From Mesostigma viride (lineage: Eukaryota > Streptophyta > Mesostigmatophyceae > Mesostigmatales > Mesostigmataceae), in the NCBI GenBank assembly GCA_009746045.1, contig RPFO01000448.1:3925919-3989918 (forward strand): a DNA stretch of 64,000 nt, in the 5' to 3' direction. The notes under the pieces were generated by a model that did not search any database, was not told where the DNA came from, and saw only the letters and a program-made list of their open reading frames with translations. The position numbers and the translations under genes were made by a program. Positions 31,771 to 41,103 of this stretch are shown piece by piece; position 1 is the stretch's first letter, and the number at the start of each line of letters is the position of its first letter.

Positions 31771-32880
31771 TATATACTCGCATTTTGGAGGCCGACGTAT
31801 TTGACGTACCGACGTACTGGCCAACCTGGCCGGGCATCGATGACGGAATAAACGCCAGCACTTGCGCACAAGTAGTTAATGTAGTCCAAGCTAGGCTCCA
31901 AGCAGACTCACCGCCGCCGCGAGAGCTACCGAGCCAGCCCCGGGCGCCGGGCCCCTGCGCGCTGGGCCCACAAAGGTTACTAGTGGCGCATCAGCTAGAC
32001 GGCTTAATTAATTTATAGCAAACAGCATATTGGCAGCTGACAGTCAAGTCACGTACCTGTCAGTGAGTAGTTGCATGCTCAAGGAGTCCGACGGGGGCCG
32101 GGTGTTGGCAATTACTTGGCATTGCTGTCGGTTAGGCGCGGCGCGTACATGATGCAGCCCCCGCCCGCGGCCCACGGGCTGCAGCCGGGTCAGCCTTGGC
32201 ATCCACCAAGATGGCAACGATGTATTGACGCGGGATCTGTCGCTCAAGGTCGAGTGCAACTGGTTGGAAAACGCTTCGCGATCTTCGGCAGGGTGCCCAG
32301 TGTGTGGGGCACATCCGATCTATATCCGACAATGACCGAGAGCATTGATTATATGCCGGCGGGCCGTCCTTCAAGGGAGTGGAAAGCCGCATTGACTGAA
32401 GGATCCGATTATAGAGCAAAGTTTGTGGTCCACGAGTTGCCAGGCGGCAGCGGTGGGGGAGCACAATTAACAAACCCCCCCCCCTTGATGATCGACTTGC
32501 GGCGCATGCGTCGCGGCCGCTCAGCAGCATGCCACTGCATGGAGTGCAAGGGTGACACGCTGAAAAAAGGGGCCCTCAATTAAAGGACTGCATGCACCGG
32601 TGCCGCTCTTGATCGACCCTGAGCACATCAATGCCATATATAGGTGGCAGTATATAATAGTGGACCAGCTCGTTGGCCCGGGGAGAGGCATCCCCCCCGG
32701 GCCTAAGGGTGCGGACATCAATTGTAGGCGGGTATGGCCGGCGATTCGCAGCGAGTGCATGGCCGGTGCCGACGTTGGCCCAGCCGGCAATTAAGCCGGC
32801 GCCGGGGGCGGTCCGCGGAATCGGCAGCCAGGGGGCTCAGTGGGGAGTCCCAGGCTGGCGGGCGGGTGTGCCCCGGCGTG

Positions 32881-33199
32881 AGATAACATAGTATACTTTT
32901 CAACGCGCATATGGCACCCGGCCTCCAAGCGAGTGGCGCGATCGCTTGCTCGCATGAGGCTTGGGGTCAAAGAATGCATGTGCAGCATACCGTTGGTGGA
33001 TCGAAGTGCCTGGTGGTGGCAAAAGCCGGCCAGGCGCAAGCGTTTCTTGTTGCGAAGTTGGCGATAAAGGTCGCGGCTTTCACTCACGTTGCCGTTGTCC
33101 GTGAGATTGGGCTACATCCAAAACACGCTCCGGGCCCGTCGGACGCCACGGGTCGCAAAGCCGGTAGTTTGTCGCAAAGTGATTTTGGCTGAGTCTACG
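32881..33199. other. No feature recognised
   Basis: About 320 bp of GC-moderate DNA between two LINE relics. Neither strand gives a recognisable protein or terminal repeat. Confidence 0.5.
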
Positions 33200-35036
33200 G
33201 TAAATGATAGCCCTGCTCATGCATGGGATGGTCATGATGATGCAAATGGGGTGGCCCTGTCCATGCAGATACCGCCTGTCCGACCTGATTTATGCGGATG
33301 ATACCATGCAATTGATGCACGCGTACCCTCATCGAGCGCGCCCGGAGCACATTCTATCAGTCACTGATGAGACCTGGCTGGACTGTTTGGGCTTGCATGG
33401 AGGCGGGAGCGGTGGGGCCGGTTGGAGATTAGTGTCAAAACCGATCGAGGCGATGGTGATTGGGGCTACCATGCAGTTGCCCGCCATGCACGGCCGCTGC
33501 TGCAACTATCTATGGGAGGAGGTCCCGTTCCGTGAGCGCTTCAAGCTGCTGGGGAGCATGCTCCCCGACGCCGGCAGCCGACGATATGGAAACTCGCATC
33601 GGCCTGGCCTGGGCCCGGCCTCCGCTCGCTCAATGGCTGCATGATCGACACCCAATTAACAGTTTTGTCCTCAATTGAGGACATAGCAAATAATAATAAA
33701 TTATATCTCTCTCACACACAAAAAAATAAATATGGGGCTTTGAACCATTATCATTTATGATGTGTTTGAGAGTTCCAATGCTTAACATCATCCAGCAACT
33801 ATGGGAGGAGGTCCCGTTCCGTGAGCGCTTCAAGCTGCTGGGGAGCATGCTCCCCGACGCCGGCAGCCGACGAATGACGATATGGAAACTCGCATCATGC
33901 AGCCTGGCCTGGGCCCGGCCTCCGCTCGCTCAACCCCTATACTGGCGCTCGAAGACCCTGGGCGAGGACCGCAAGCGAGTGCTCTTCAAGGTCCCGGCTG
34001 GTCCGTCACCGTGCTCACGTTCGGCGCCGAGGCATGGACGCTCACCGATCGAGGGACAAGAATTGGCCGCACTGCTGGACCGGGCACGGTTTCCAGGATG
34101 GCTCCGCGACAGGTCCTGAACGTAGGGTTCTCAACACATAGGTCATTATAGAGATTATCCGGACCTCTTAATTCTCCTCGATGGCTCTCGAGTCCAGTAC
34201 TGGGAGTCTGGGACCGCGTCAAGTTGCTGGGTAGCTTACTCCCCATGCAGCTGCCAGGCCGATGTGGACCACCGTATCTCCCTCGCTTTACGCCAATAAT
34301 ACAGGGCCCTGTGGCGCAAGCCCCGCCAGGTGGGGCAAGGTAGAGAAACAGGACCTGTTCAAGGTCCTGGTCCTCCCTGTTCTCACGTACGGGGCCGAGA
34401 CACGTGTGGACCCTCACAGCCGACCTTGCCAGAAAGCTCAGTGCATGGTCCATGGCGCGGTCACCAATGCATGATGCTGCGGTCCATTTTTCGTGTAGGA
34501 TAGTAACGCTGCACATGTCCGCAGTGAGGACTTGTACCTTGGCATGCCATATATCACCAGCACCCGGCCGTTAAGCAGCGGCGCCTGCAGCTAGTAGGGC
34601 ACTTAGCTCGCACCAACCACTGAGGTAGACATGTATCATGTGGTCCGGGCCCCCCGCAGGGCTGCGCCCATGGCTCAGCCTGGCCGGCACCTCCTCACGT
34701 GGGCCGGTCCCCGCAATGCTAGACGCCGCAACGCCCGCCGCCTCAAATTTAATTTTAATTAAAAGAACAGCTAGTAGAGGACATTGGGGGGCTAGGCCTC
34801 TCCCTGATTTGGAACAAGATCAATGGACAACTGAAGGCCAAGTGGGCCCAGGTCATAGAGGACAACGAACCCCCTCCCGTGCATGGGAAGCGCCCGCGTG
34901 TTTGCAAATGCGGGAAGCCCAAGCACACTAGACAAGACCCCTAGGGTAGAGGGCATGCACCATAGATATAGAGTTGGCTTGATGTTGTAGATATAGAGTA
35001 AAATCTATAGACCGGTAGGATTGCGTGTACCCATCC
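33200..35036 (+). mobile_element. APE-type LINE RT C-terminal fragments and 3' UTR
   Basis: Plus-strand pieces of LINE ORF2 follow each other. An RT motif C (SDLIYADDTMQL) lies near 33280-33310, followed by the thumb motif FRERFKLLGSMLPDAG, which occurs twice (about 33523 and 33819) because a segment is directly duplicated. A second, differently derived thumb region (DRVKLLGSLLP, FKVLVLPVLTYGAET) lies at about 34210-34410. A C-terminal tail (GRHLLTWAGPRNARRR) lies near 34690 and a 3' UTR reaches accggtaggattg near 35010. Frames are broken throughout. The piece is a mosaic of at least two LINE copies. Confidence 0.65.
33506..33940 (+). repeat. Direct duplication within a LINE fragment, offset about 296 bp
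   Basis: The stretch from tatgggaggaggtcccg to the gacga after the Pro-Asp-Ala-Gly codons is present at about 33509-33582 and 33803-33874, with similarity continuing through ggcctgggcccggcctccgc. About 150 bp of AT-rich unrelated DNA separates the copies. Confidence 0.75.
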
Positions 35037-35152
35037 ATCCGTCCGTCCGTCCGTCCGTCCGTCCGTCCGTCCGTCCGTCCGTCCGTCCGTCCGTCCGTCC
35101 GTCCGTCCGTCCGTCCGTCCGTCCGTCCGTCCGTCCGTCCGTCCGTCCGTCC
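35029..35152 (+). repeat. (GTCC)28 microsatellite at a LINE 3' end
   Basis: Two catc units lead into 28 perfect gtcc units (35041-35152). Upstream is the accggtagg...catccatc signature of LINE 3' UTRs, where other copies carry short ggat/catc runs. This is an expanded version of the same spot. Confidence 0.95.
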
Positions 35153-36340
35153 ACAACACCGCGAACCCGCCAAATTTTGACATAAATTATTGTCCGGATT
35201 TCGTCCGAGATCTAGATTTTTCCCGCGCCGCGTGAGACGAAAACGACGAAAACACCCATGGCGGTCGAGCATCAGCTAGCGTTCTGAAACCTGCGTCATT
35301 TCAGCCGCCTGAGGTGTCAAAACGAAGCTTACATCACGATTAATCCATGGAATAAGTTTGGAATGATATGCGCTGTGATTGCGACGAGGGCATTGAGCGG
35401 GACAAATATTTTTTTTGCAGCGCACAATTTTTTTCGCGAAATCCAGATTTCTCGGTGGTACGTGTCTCACGGTCTTGGATACGGGAGGAAACGAAAAACC
35501 CGGCACGATAGCTCAGCTTGTTCGTTATAATATTCCCGAAGAGGTTAGTGTTTTCGTTTTTTGAGTTTCGCTTTTAATTTTCCGGCATTTGCGTGAATAA
35601 ACTGGGGGGTGCGAAATCCGTCTGTTTCTTGCGTCATGCAATGCATATCTTTATCGTCAGATAATTACCTCTTTAGGCTATGCCCGACCTTCCTATACTG
35701 CCAGCCTGCGGCAATAAGCCAGCAGGACATATGGCGTGCACGAGATTCCGCGCAAAGGTCCCTAATGGTCTCCCGGCTGTGCAATAAGTGCGGTAAAAAC
35801 TGCGAAAATTGCTTATAATGCCTGTAGAAAGCTCTTTGCGACAGTGTTTTCCAAGCGAGTTTATCGTTCTTTTGACGCCCGATACAAAAGGCAAAGGGGG
35901 GCATCGTTTTTAATTAGTCGGCATGCGGTTTCGAGGTGTGATGGGCCGGGCAGAGGACCTCGCCACGACACGCTGGGTTCAAGCTTCGCATCTCCCGGCA
36001 GCCATAAAGAAGCGCAGATTAAGCGAGGTGAGCGAGCTAGAGGGCCCAGGATCGCTGCTAACGCAAGGCAGCTTCTCAAAGGGTAGAGAGCTGGATTAAT
36101 AAGACGTTCTCAAGTGCATTTTGCAGTGGTTATTGCCACCTTGTCCAGATATTTGCCCTCGTCTTTCTGATTTAAAGACTGTTTTAAAGAGGGATAGGAT
36201 AACGTTTCCAACGTTGTTGCTCATTCATTAAAGTAAAGAAAGAGCCTTTTCAGTTGCTGACAACGAGATGGAAGCTGCCTCATGCAAACTACCCATGCAA
36301 TGCAAGTGATGCAACGTGAGGCCATGCATGGCTAACGTTG
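35153..36340. other. Intergenic, no gene recognised
   Basis: No protein family is recognisable on either strand. The first 35 bases, read on the minus strand (aatttatgtcaaaattt...ggtgttgtgg), resemble the sequence just before the microsatellite at 38606. Confidence 0.5.
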
Positions 36341-36344
36341 ACTT

Positions 36345-37620
36345 CATGCGTGAGTTGGGCAGGTGGCTGGCTAGGTGTGTGGCTGGCTAGGTGAACGGGG
36401 CGTGTATGGAGGGACCTGATGGTGCGGGCGTGCGAGGGCAAGTGGGCGGGCACATGCCTGGCTGGTTTGGGTGTTGGGTGGTTAGGTGGTTTGGTGATCG
36501 GGTTGTTGAGTGGTTAGGTGGTTAGGTAGTTGTGTAGCTGGTTGATTGGTTGGTTGGTTGTTCAGTTGCCCTGGAAGTCTTGGGTGGGAGGCTTAGGCTG
36601 TAGATGCTTCAAGGGATTCCTAGACATGGGTGGGTTCAATGGCAGGTGGCTGGCTGAAAGGTGGATGCCTTGGTAAATGGCTGGCCGAGTAGCTGGGAGC
36701 ACAGGCAGGTGGAGAGGGTGGGTGGATGGGTGGCTGGTCATGATGGGTAGACGAGTGTTAGGGTGATCGGTTGTAGGCAGATGGCCAGGTGTCTGCGTGA
36801 TGATAGGCTTTGGAGACTCCTAAGTGGGTGGGTAGTTAGATGTGTGAGTGAAACAATTGCATGGGTTTGAGGATGGTGGGTTAGTGGTTGGGTGGTTAGG
36901 GATGCGTGTGGGTGGGTGGGTTGGTGGATGGGCCATTGGTGGTTGGTGGCTGGTGGATGTGTAGATGACTAGGTGTGGGTCGGTGGGCGAAGGGACGGGT
37001 AGATGGGCGGGTGGGCGCACAGATATGGATGCGTGGGTGGGTTTATGGTTGGGACCGACTACCTGATATCGCTGGTGAAGGGCTGTGCAGGTTGGGGGTG
37101 AGGTGGGGGGTGGCTGGCTGAGAAAGTGCATGTGTGGGTGGGTCAGTGGGTATAAGGGTGGGGGGGCACTGAGTGGTTGAGTGGGTGGGTGGGTGGGTGG
37201 GTCAAGGGTGGGTGGCCGGATGGTGCATATGGGGCATGCTGGCTGGGTGTTTAGGTGGTTGGGTGGTTGGGTGGTTGGCTCATTGGATGGGTGAGTGCTT
37301 CCTTATTACCTATTATAGGTGTGTGGGTCGCAAGCGCAGGTGCCTTGCTGGGTGGGTGAATGTCCAAGTGGGTTGGTTAAGCTGGTTGGGTGCCTAGGTG
37401 CATGCGTGGTTATATAATAAGGTGGGTTAGCACGTGCACGGCTGGCTGGCTGGCTTTGGTCACTAGGTGGGTGGACGTGTGGGTGGCTGGGTGCACGGGC
37501 GCGCAAGAGTGTAAGCAGTTCATTGGGTGGGTGACCAGGTGGCTGCATGGGTGGGTTACTGCATGGGTGGCTCGGTGCCCACAAAGCACAAGAGATGGAG
37601 ACATGGGATATGCCAATTCC
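36345..37620 (+). repeat. Degenerate GGT-rich tract (ggtt/ggtg/ggct words)
   Basis: About 1.3 kb of plus-strand sequence consists largely of four-base words ggtt, ggtg, ggct, ggat and gggt in irregular order, with purer runs such as gtgggtgggtgggtgggt near 37183-37200. Few C runs occur on this strand, so strand asymmetry is strong. Open frames across it are compositional artefacts rich in Trp/Gly or Pro/His/Thr. Confidence 0.8.
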
Positions 37621-37689
37621 ATATCACGTGAGCATACGTGGATGCCAGGTGACATGTGCCAGCGGCTGGGTGTCACTTCACCTTGATGT

Positions 37690-38600
37690 TCGCTCGGCAT
37701 GTTCTTGACATGTATTACACGTATATATCACGCACGGTGCGTGTTGGTAGCAACCAAATGGCTGTGTTCTAGTGACGTGGCATGTATTGTCCACCTTTCC
37801 TTCCCATTTTGCAATGTGCCAAGTAGTTTAAAGGTATGGTGTTATGGGGTATATATGGACGTGCACTGCGCATCACAGCAATGTGGCATACTGGCAATGT
37901 CTACCTTACATTATACATTCTGCTAGCTATGGTCACCACTCAGGCATTCACATGCCCCAAGGTTTTGCACGCTGTTTGTACTAGTCATTCTTGAGTTGCC
38001 TGCAAAGAATTAACATGATGTGCCCTAGCTTGGGGAGTGTCTTGGTGGTTAGTGTTGTTAAAATTGTGATAAAAAAGAGCCAAAATGGTGACAAATGCAG
38101 GCAAATGTCACCATTTTGGGCTCCGTATGATCTGAATTTTTGCACATGAATTGTGGGGACCCTGTGTCAGGTGTTGGCATGATGACAATAGGTTTGGGTG
38201 TCATTCTGACATTATTTGGATTTAATATTAATTAAAAATTGCCATTTACGACAAATGCTAGCACTATTTTGCTAGCATTTGTCACTAAATAGGGCTCCGA
38301 ATGCCCTAGAACTTTGTACAAGGTCAGAACAACTCGTATTCGTCACCCTTGCAAAGTTACAGCATAATCTGATATCAATTATTGTTGCTATGCAAGTGCA
38401 AGTGGTTTAGGTGGCCAGTTTTGGCCTTGGATCTGGAGTTAACTTAAGCAGGGAATACCACGTAAACTTAACATTTTGACTCAACTACTCCACCACTAGC
38501 CAGACACATCCCGGGGAGTCGTGGGATCCAATCCTAGGTCAATCCAACCATAAACTTGCCATGGGCCAGAATTTATGTAAAAAAAAGGCCATTTCAAGGT
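37690..38600. other. AT-richer intergenic DNA, no gene recognised
   Basis: No coding signature. A short inverted motif occurs near 38265-38285 (gctagcactattttgctagc), and two similar phrases with caccattttggctcc-like sequence lie near 38085 and 38115. Confidence 0.4.
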
Positions 38601-38605
38601 GTTGT

Positions 38606-38730
38606 GTCCGTCCGTCCGTCCGTCCGTCCGTCCGTCCGTCCATCCGTCCGTCCGTCCATCCATCCATCCATCCATCTATCCATCCATCCATCAGGGTTAA
38701 TGCTCCGTAACTCCCCAACGGGAGCACGAG
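38606..38730 (+). mobile_element. LINE 3' tail with (CCGT/CCAT)n and hairpin
   Basis: A (tccg)n run passing into (catc)n occupies 38606-38692. It is followed by gggttaatgctccgt and the hairpin CTCCCCAACGGGAG (38711-38724) with gcacgagt. The same tail, reversed, is at 41110-41165 and 57435-57490. It represents the 3' end of the APE-type LINEs, truncated to little more than the tail. Confidence 0.75.
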
Positions 38731-38770
38731 TCAAATGCAGCACGGGTTAACTATCGAGTCTGACACAAGG

Positions 38771-39310
38771 GTATGCCTCGCATTAATTGTAAACGGACGA
38801 GATTATTGGCAGCGTAGGATAGCATTTGTAGAACATCTTGCTCGCACCGGCCAGTCAGGTATAGACACTGACCTCGGCCTGGCCGGCCCCCAGCGGCTCG
38901 GCCAGCCAGGGCGGCATCATCCTGACCTGGCCTGGCCCCAAGGACATTCCTAGATTGGTAAACCTTCCATGAACTATACTCAGCAGTTGCTGGCCGACCC
39001 AATGGTCCCAGCTAAGTTTGAACACCGCAGTTTCCTCCCTCGATCTAGTCTTGCTTGGACTGCTATGCAGAACAAGAGGTGGCAGACCATTGTCCCGAGG
39101 CTCACACGCCAGCCCCTGTGGGCAAGCCCCCTCCCCCCAGGCGGAAGGGGCGCTTTGCTGAGTACTTAGCGTTGTCAGGATTTTCTAGATTAGCTTAGAT
39201 CGAGTTAGCCTTATTGATAGTTTCGTGGCTTCGCCTACCTCCATCCATCAAGCAAGGGAATACGTGCTACATGATAATCTCCCAACTGAGTCATGTCATA
39301 ATTTCATGAT
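38771..39310 (+). mobile_element. LINE 3' end (RT C-terminus and 3' UTR), unit 1
   Basis: The plus strand encodes a LINE C-terminal tail (FVEHLARTGQSG; then a KRWQTIV segment near 39070-39100) followed by a 3' UTR. The tail ends with the imperfect hairpin CTCCCAACTGAG (39279-39290) after gtgctacatgataat, the same tail as at 55774 and 58063 on the minus strand. 5'-truncated and broken. Confidence 0.65.
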
Positions 39311-39329
39311 GTGGGTCGATTCAATGGTG

Positions 39330-40620
39330 AGTAAGTAAGTAAGTAAGTAAGTACTTGCGTGTCATGCGCAAAGGCATGCCACGGAGTACTTTAGCTAATC
39401 TCATTCAATCTCAACGGCGAGGGTCGATAAAACCATACCATGGAATAGCATGTGCGCAGGGCTGACCTGGGGGTACCCAAAAGATTTTTTTGCCATGCAT
39501 GTAAATGGGGGTCAACTGATCCCACCACTTGTTGAGGGTGGTACACACTGTCTACCCTCCGCTAGTGAGCTAAAAATAGCAAAAGACGCTACTTCTGACA
39601 CATTCTGCCTAGGACAATGGGGGCATCATTTTGCCCCCAAAAGCCCTTCGATCCCATATAAATGCCTGATTTCAGTGTAAAAATTCTACCTACTTGGAGC
39701 TTGTGTAGCGGCTATCCCCAGACCGCGGAAGCTATCTGTAGCAAGACCTGTGCATGGATGGAGACAGTTAGTAGACAAACAACGGTTTGTATAATAAACA
39801 AGAAAATTGTGAAGAAAAATTAATAGTAGTATCGAAGACAACCTCAGCAGGTGCAGACAGAGTTATCTGGAAGAATCCGGACGTACCATGGTAGCTCGAG
39901 CCTGCTGTTGCTGGGCCAGGGTCAAGTCGTCGTCCAGCGTGAAGTGAGTCTCCGAGAGCTTCTTGCGGCATTTAAGGAACGCCAGCTTGTCCCCCATGTA
40001 CTTAAAGGCGAGGAGCACGAGTGCCGGGCCAGCCTTCCCCCGCGCGCGGGGGAGGCGGACAGCCGACTTGTCCAGCTCACCAGTGAGTAACATGGGGGCA
40101 AGAATGGCGCGCTTAAATGCCTCAAGAAGGCTCGTGGACGGGTCTCACCTGCCTGCTGGTCGAAGTGCTTGACGATCGATGACATTGTGGCTGCGCCGGG
40201 CGATGTCGGCTTCCTCGCGAAGGTCGAGGGCTTGTTGCTTGAGTTGCGCCGTGATGGTGGAGGTGGTGGAGGTGGTGTGATGCTTAAGCAAGTCCGCCCA
40301 GGTGGAGGGAGCATCGCCGGCCGGGCCAGCAGGTGCCGGCTGGGCGGCGATGTCCTTCACCGCCTGGGCGGTGAGGCCGGCGGTGTCATGCAAGCACTCA
40401 AGGGCGGTGGCGGTGGCTTGAAGGCGTTGGTCGAGGTCGAGGAGCTGGGCTTTGATGTCGGCATGCAGTGGAGGCGGAAATGGCAGTGGAGGTGGAGGCG
40501 GCGGTGGTGGAAATGTGAGGAAGTTCAGCAGCCAGCGTGCCGCCGATTGCTGCGACGTCGGCAGCAAGGGGGCCGGGTCACGTGCTGCTGAAAGGCTTCC
40601 GTAAGGATGTTGTAGGGCCG
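39330..40620 (-). mobile_element. ORF1-only LINE copy ending in TTAC repeats
   Basis: On the minus strand an ORF1 runs from about 40600 to 39870. It has KAQLLDLDQRLQAT, TAQAVKDIAAQPAPAG, LDLREEADIARRSHNVI, then (after a frame change) RARGKAGPALVLLAF and LAFLKCRKKL with a closing DDDLTLAQQQQ. This is the RRM-type ORF1 also seen at 14448 and 54439. It passes directly into a 3' UTR (39850-39330) that ends in an AGTACT-flanked hairpin and (TTAC)n. No endonuclease or RT is present. It is a second half-LINE with a different 3' UTR from that at 14448. Confidence 0.7.
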
Positions 40621-41103
40621 GTATGCCTCGCATTAATTGTCAACGGACGAGATTATTGGCAGCGTAGGATAGCATTTGTAGGACATCTTGCTCGCACCGG
40701 CCAGTCAGGTAGACACTGACCTCGGCCTGGCCGGCCCCCAGCGGCTCGGCCAGCCAGGGCGGCATATCCTGACCTGGCCTGGCCCCAAGGACATTCCTAG
40801 ATTGGTAAACCTTCCATGAACTATACTCAGCAGTTGCTGGCCGACCCAGTGGTCCCAGCTAAGTTTGAACACCGCAGTTTCCTCCCTCTAGTCTTGCTTG
40901 GACTGCTATGCAGAACAAGAGGTGGCAGACCATTGTCCCGAGGCTCACACGCCAGCCCCTGTGGGCAAGCCCCCTCCCCCCAGGCGGAAGGGGCGCTTTG
41001 CTGAGTACTTAGCGTTGTCAGGATTTTCTAGATTAGCTTAGATCGAGTTAGCTTATTGATAGTTTCGCGGCTTCGCCTACCTCCACCCATCAAGCAAGGG
41101 AAT

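Larger units (their letters stand above)
30435..31829 (+). mobile_element. Non-autonomous hAT transposon (copy 2), 1395 bp
   Basis: The 8-bp target duplication ccgggcat lies at 30427-30434 and 31830-31837. The terminal inverted repeats CCAGGTTGG...CCAACCTGG are perfect over 9 bp. The subterminal aatacg repeats match those of copy 1. A decayed BED-finger coding stretch lies on the plus strand (about 30879-31125). A 171-bp LINE tail has inserted at 31600-31770, so the order of events is old LINE, then hAT, then LINE tail. Confidence 0.88.
29271..32880 (-). mobile_element. APE-type LINE relic, split by hAT and by a younger LINE
   Basis: Scattered minus-strand pieces line up in the order of a LINE ORF2. 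An endonuclease part lies at about 32790-31838, with TGHPAEDREAFSNQL and ILVDAKADPAAAR. The endonuclease end (SDHRMVTAPFRL) is at about 30390, RT C-terminal pieces at about 30190-29640, and the C-terminal tail (YVTQLLEDAALLGVSVL) at about 29390-29275. The hAT element at 30435-31829 interrupts the endonuclease, and the sense continues across it once its 8-bp duplication is allowed for. The restriction-like-endonuclease LINE at 27610-29263 inserted in its 3' part. The RT palm is missing and many stops are present, so this is an old, dead copy. Confidence 0.7.
38771..40620 (+). repeat. Tandem duplication, unit 1 (1850 bp)
   Basis: The sequence starting gtatgcctcgc at 38771 starts again at 40621 and can be followed to 39909 in unit 1 and 43811 in unit 2, with a few percent difference. 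Unit 2 is interrupted by a LINE (41104 to about 43147). The unit contains a LINE 3' end on the plus strand and an ORF1-only LINE on the minus strand. Confidence 0.85.

Noticed and set aside
34928-35272. Open frames encoding (RTDG)n on the minus strand
   Set aside because: Pure translation of the (GTCC)28 microsatellite.
36820-37700. Thr/Pro/His-rich and Trp/Gly-rich open frames
   Set aside because: Compositional products of the GGT-rich tract.
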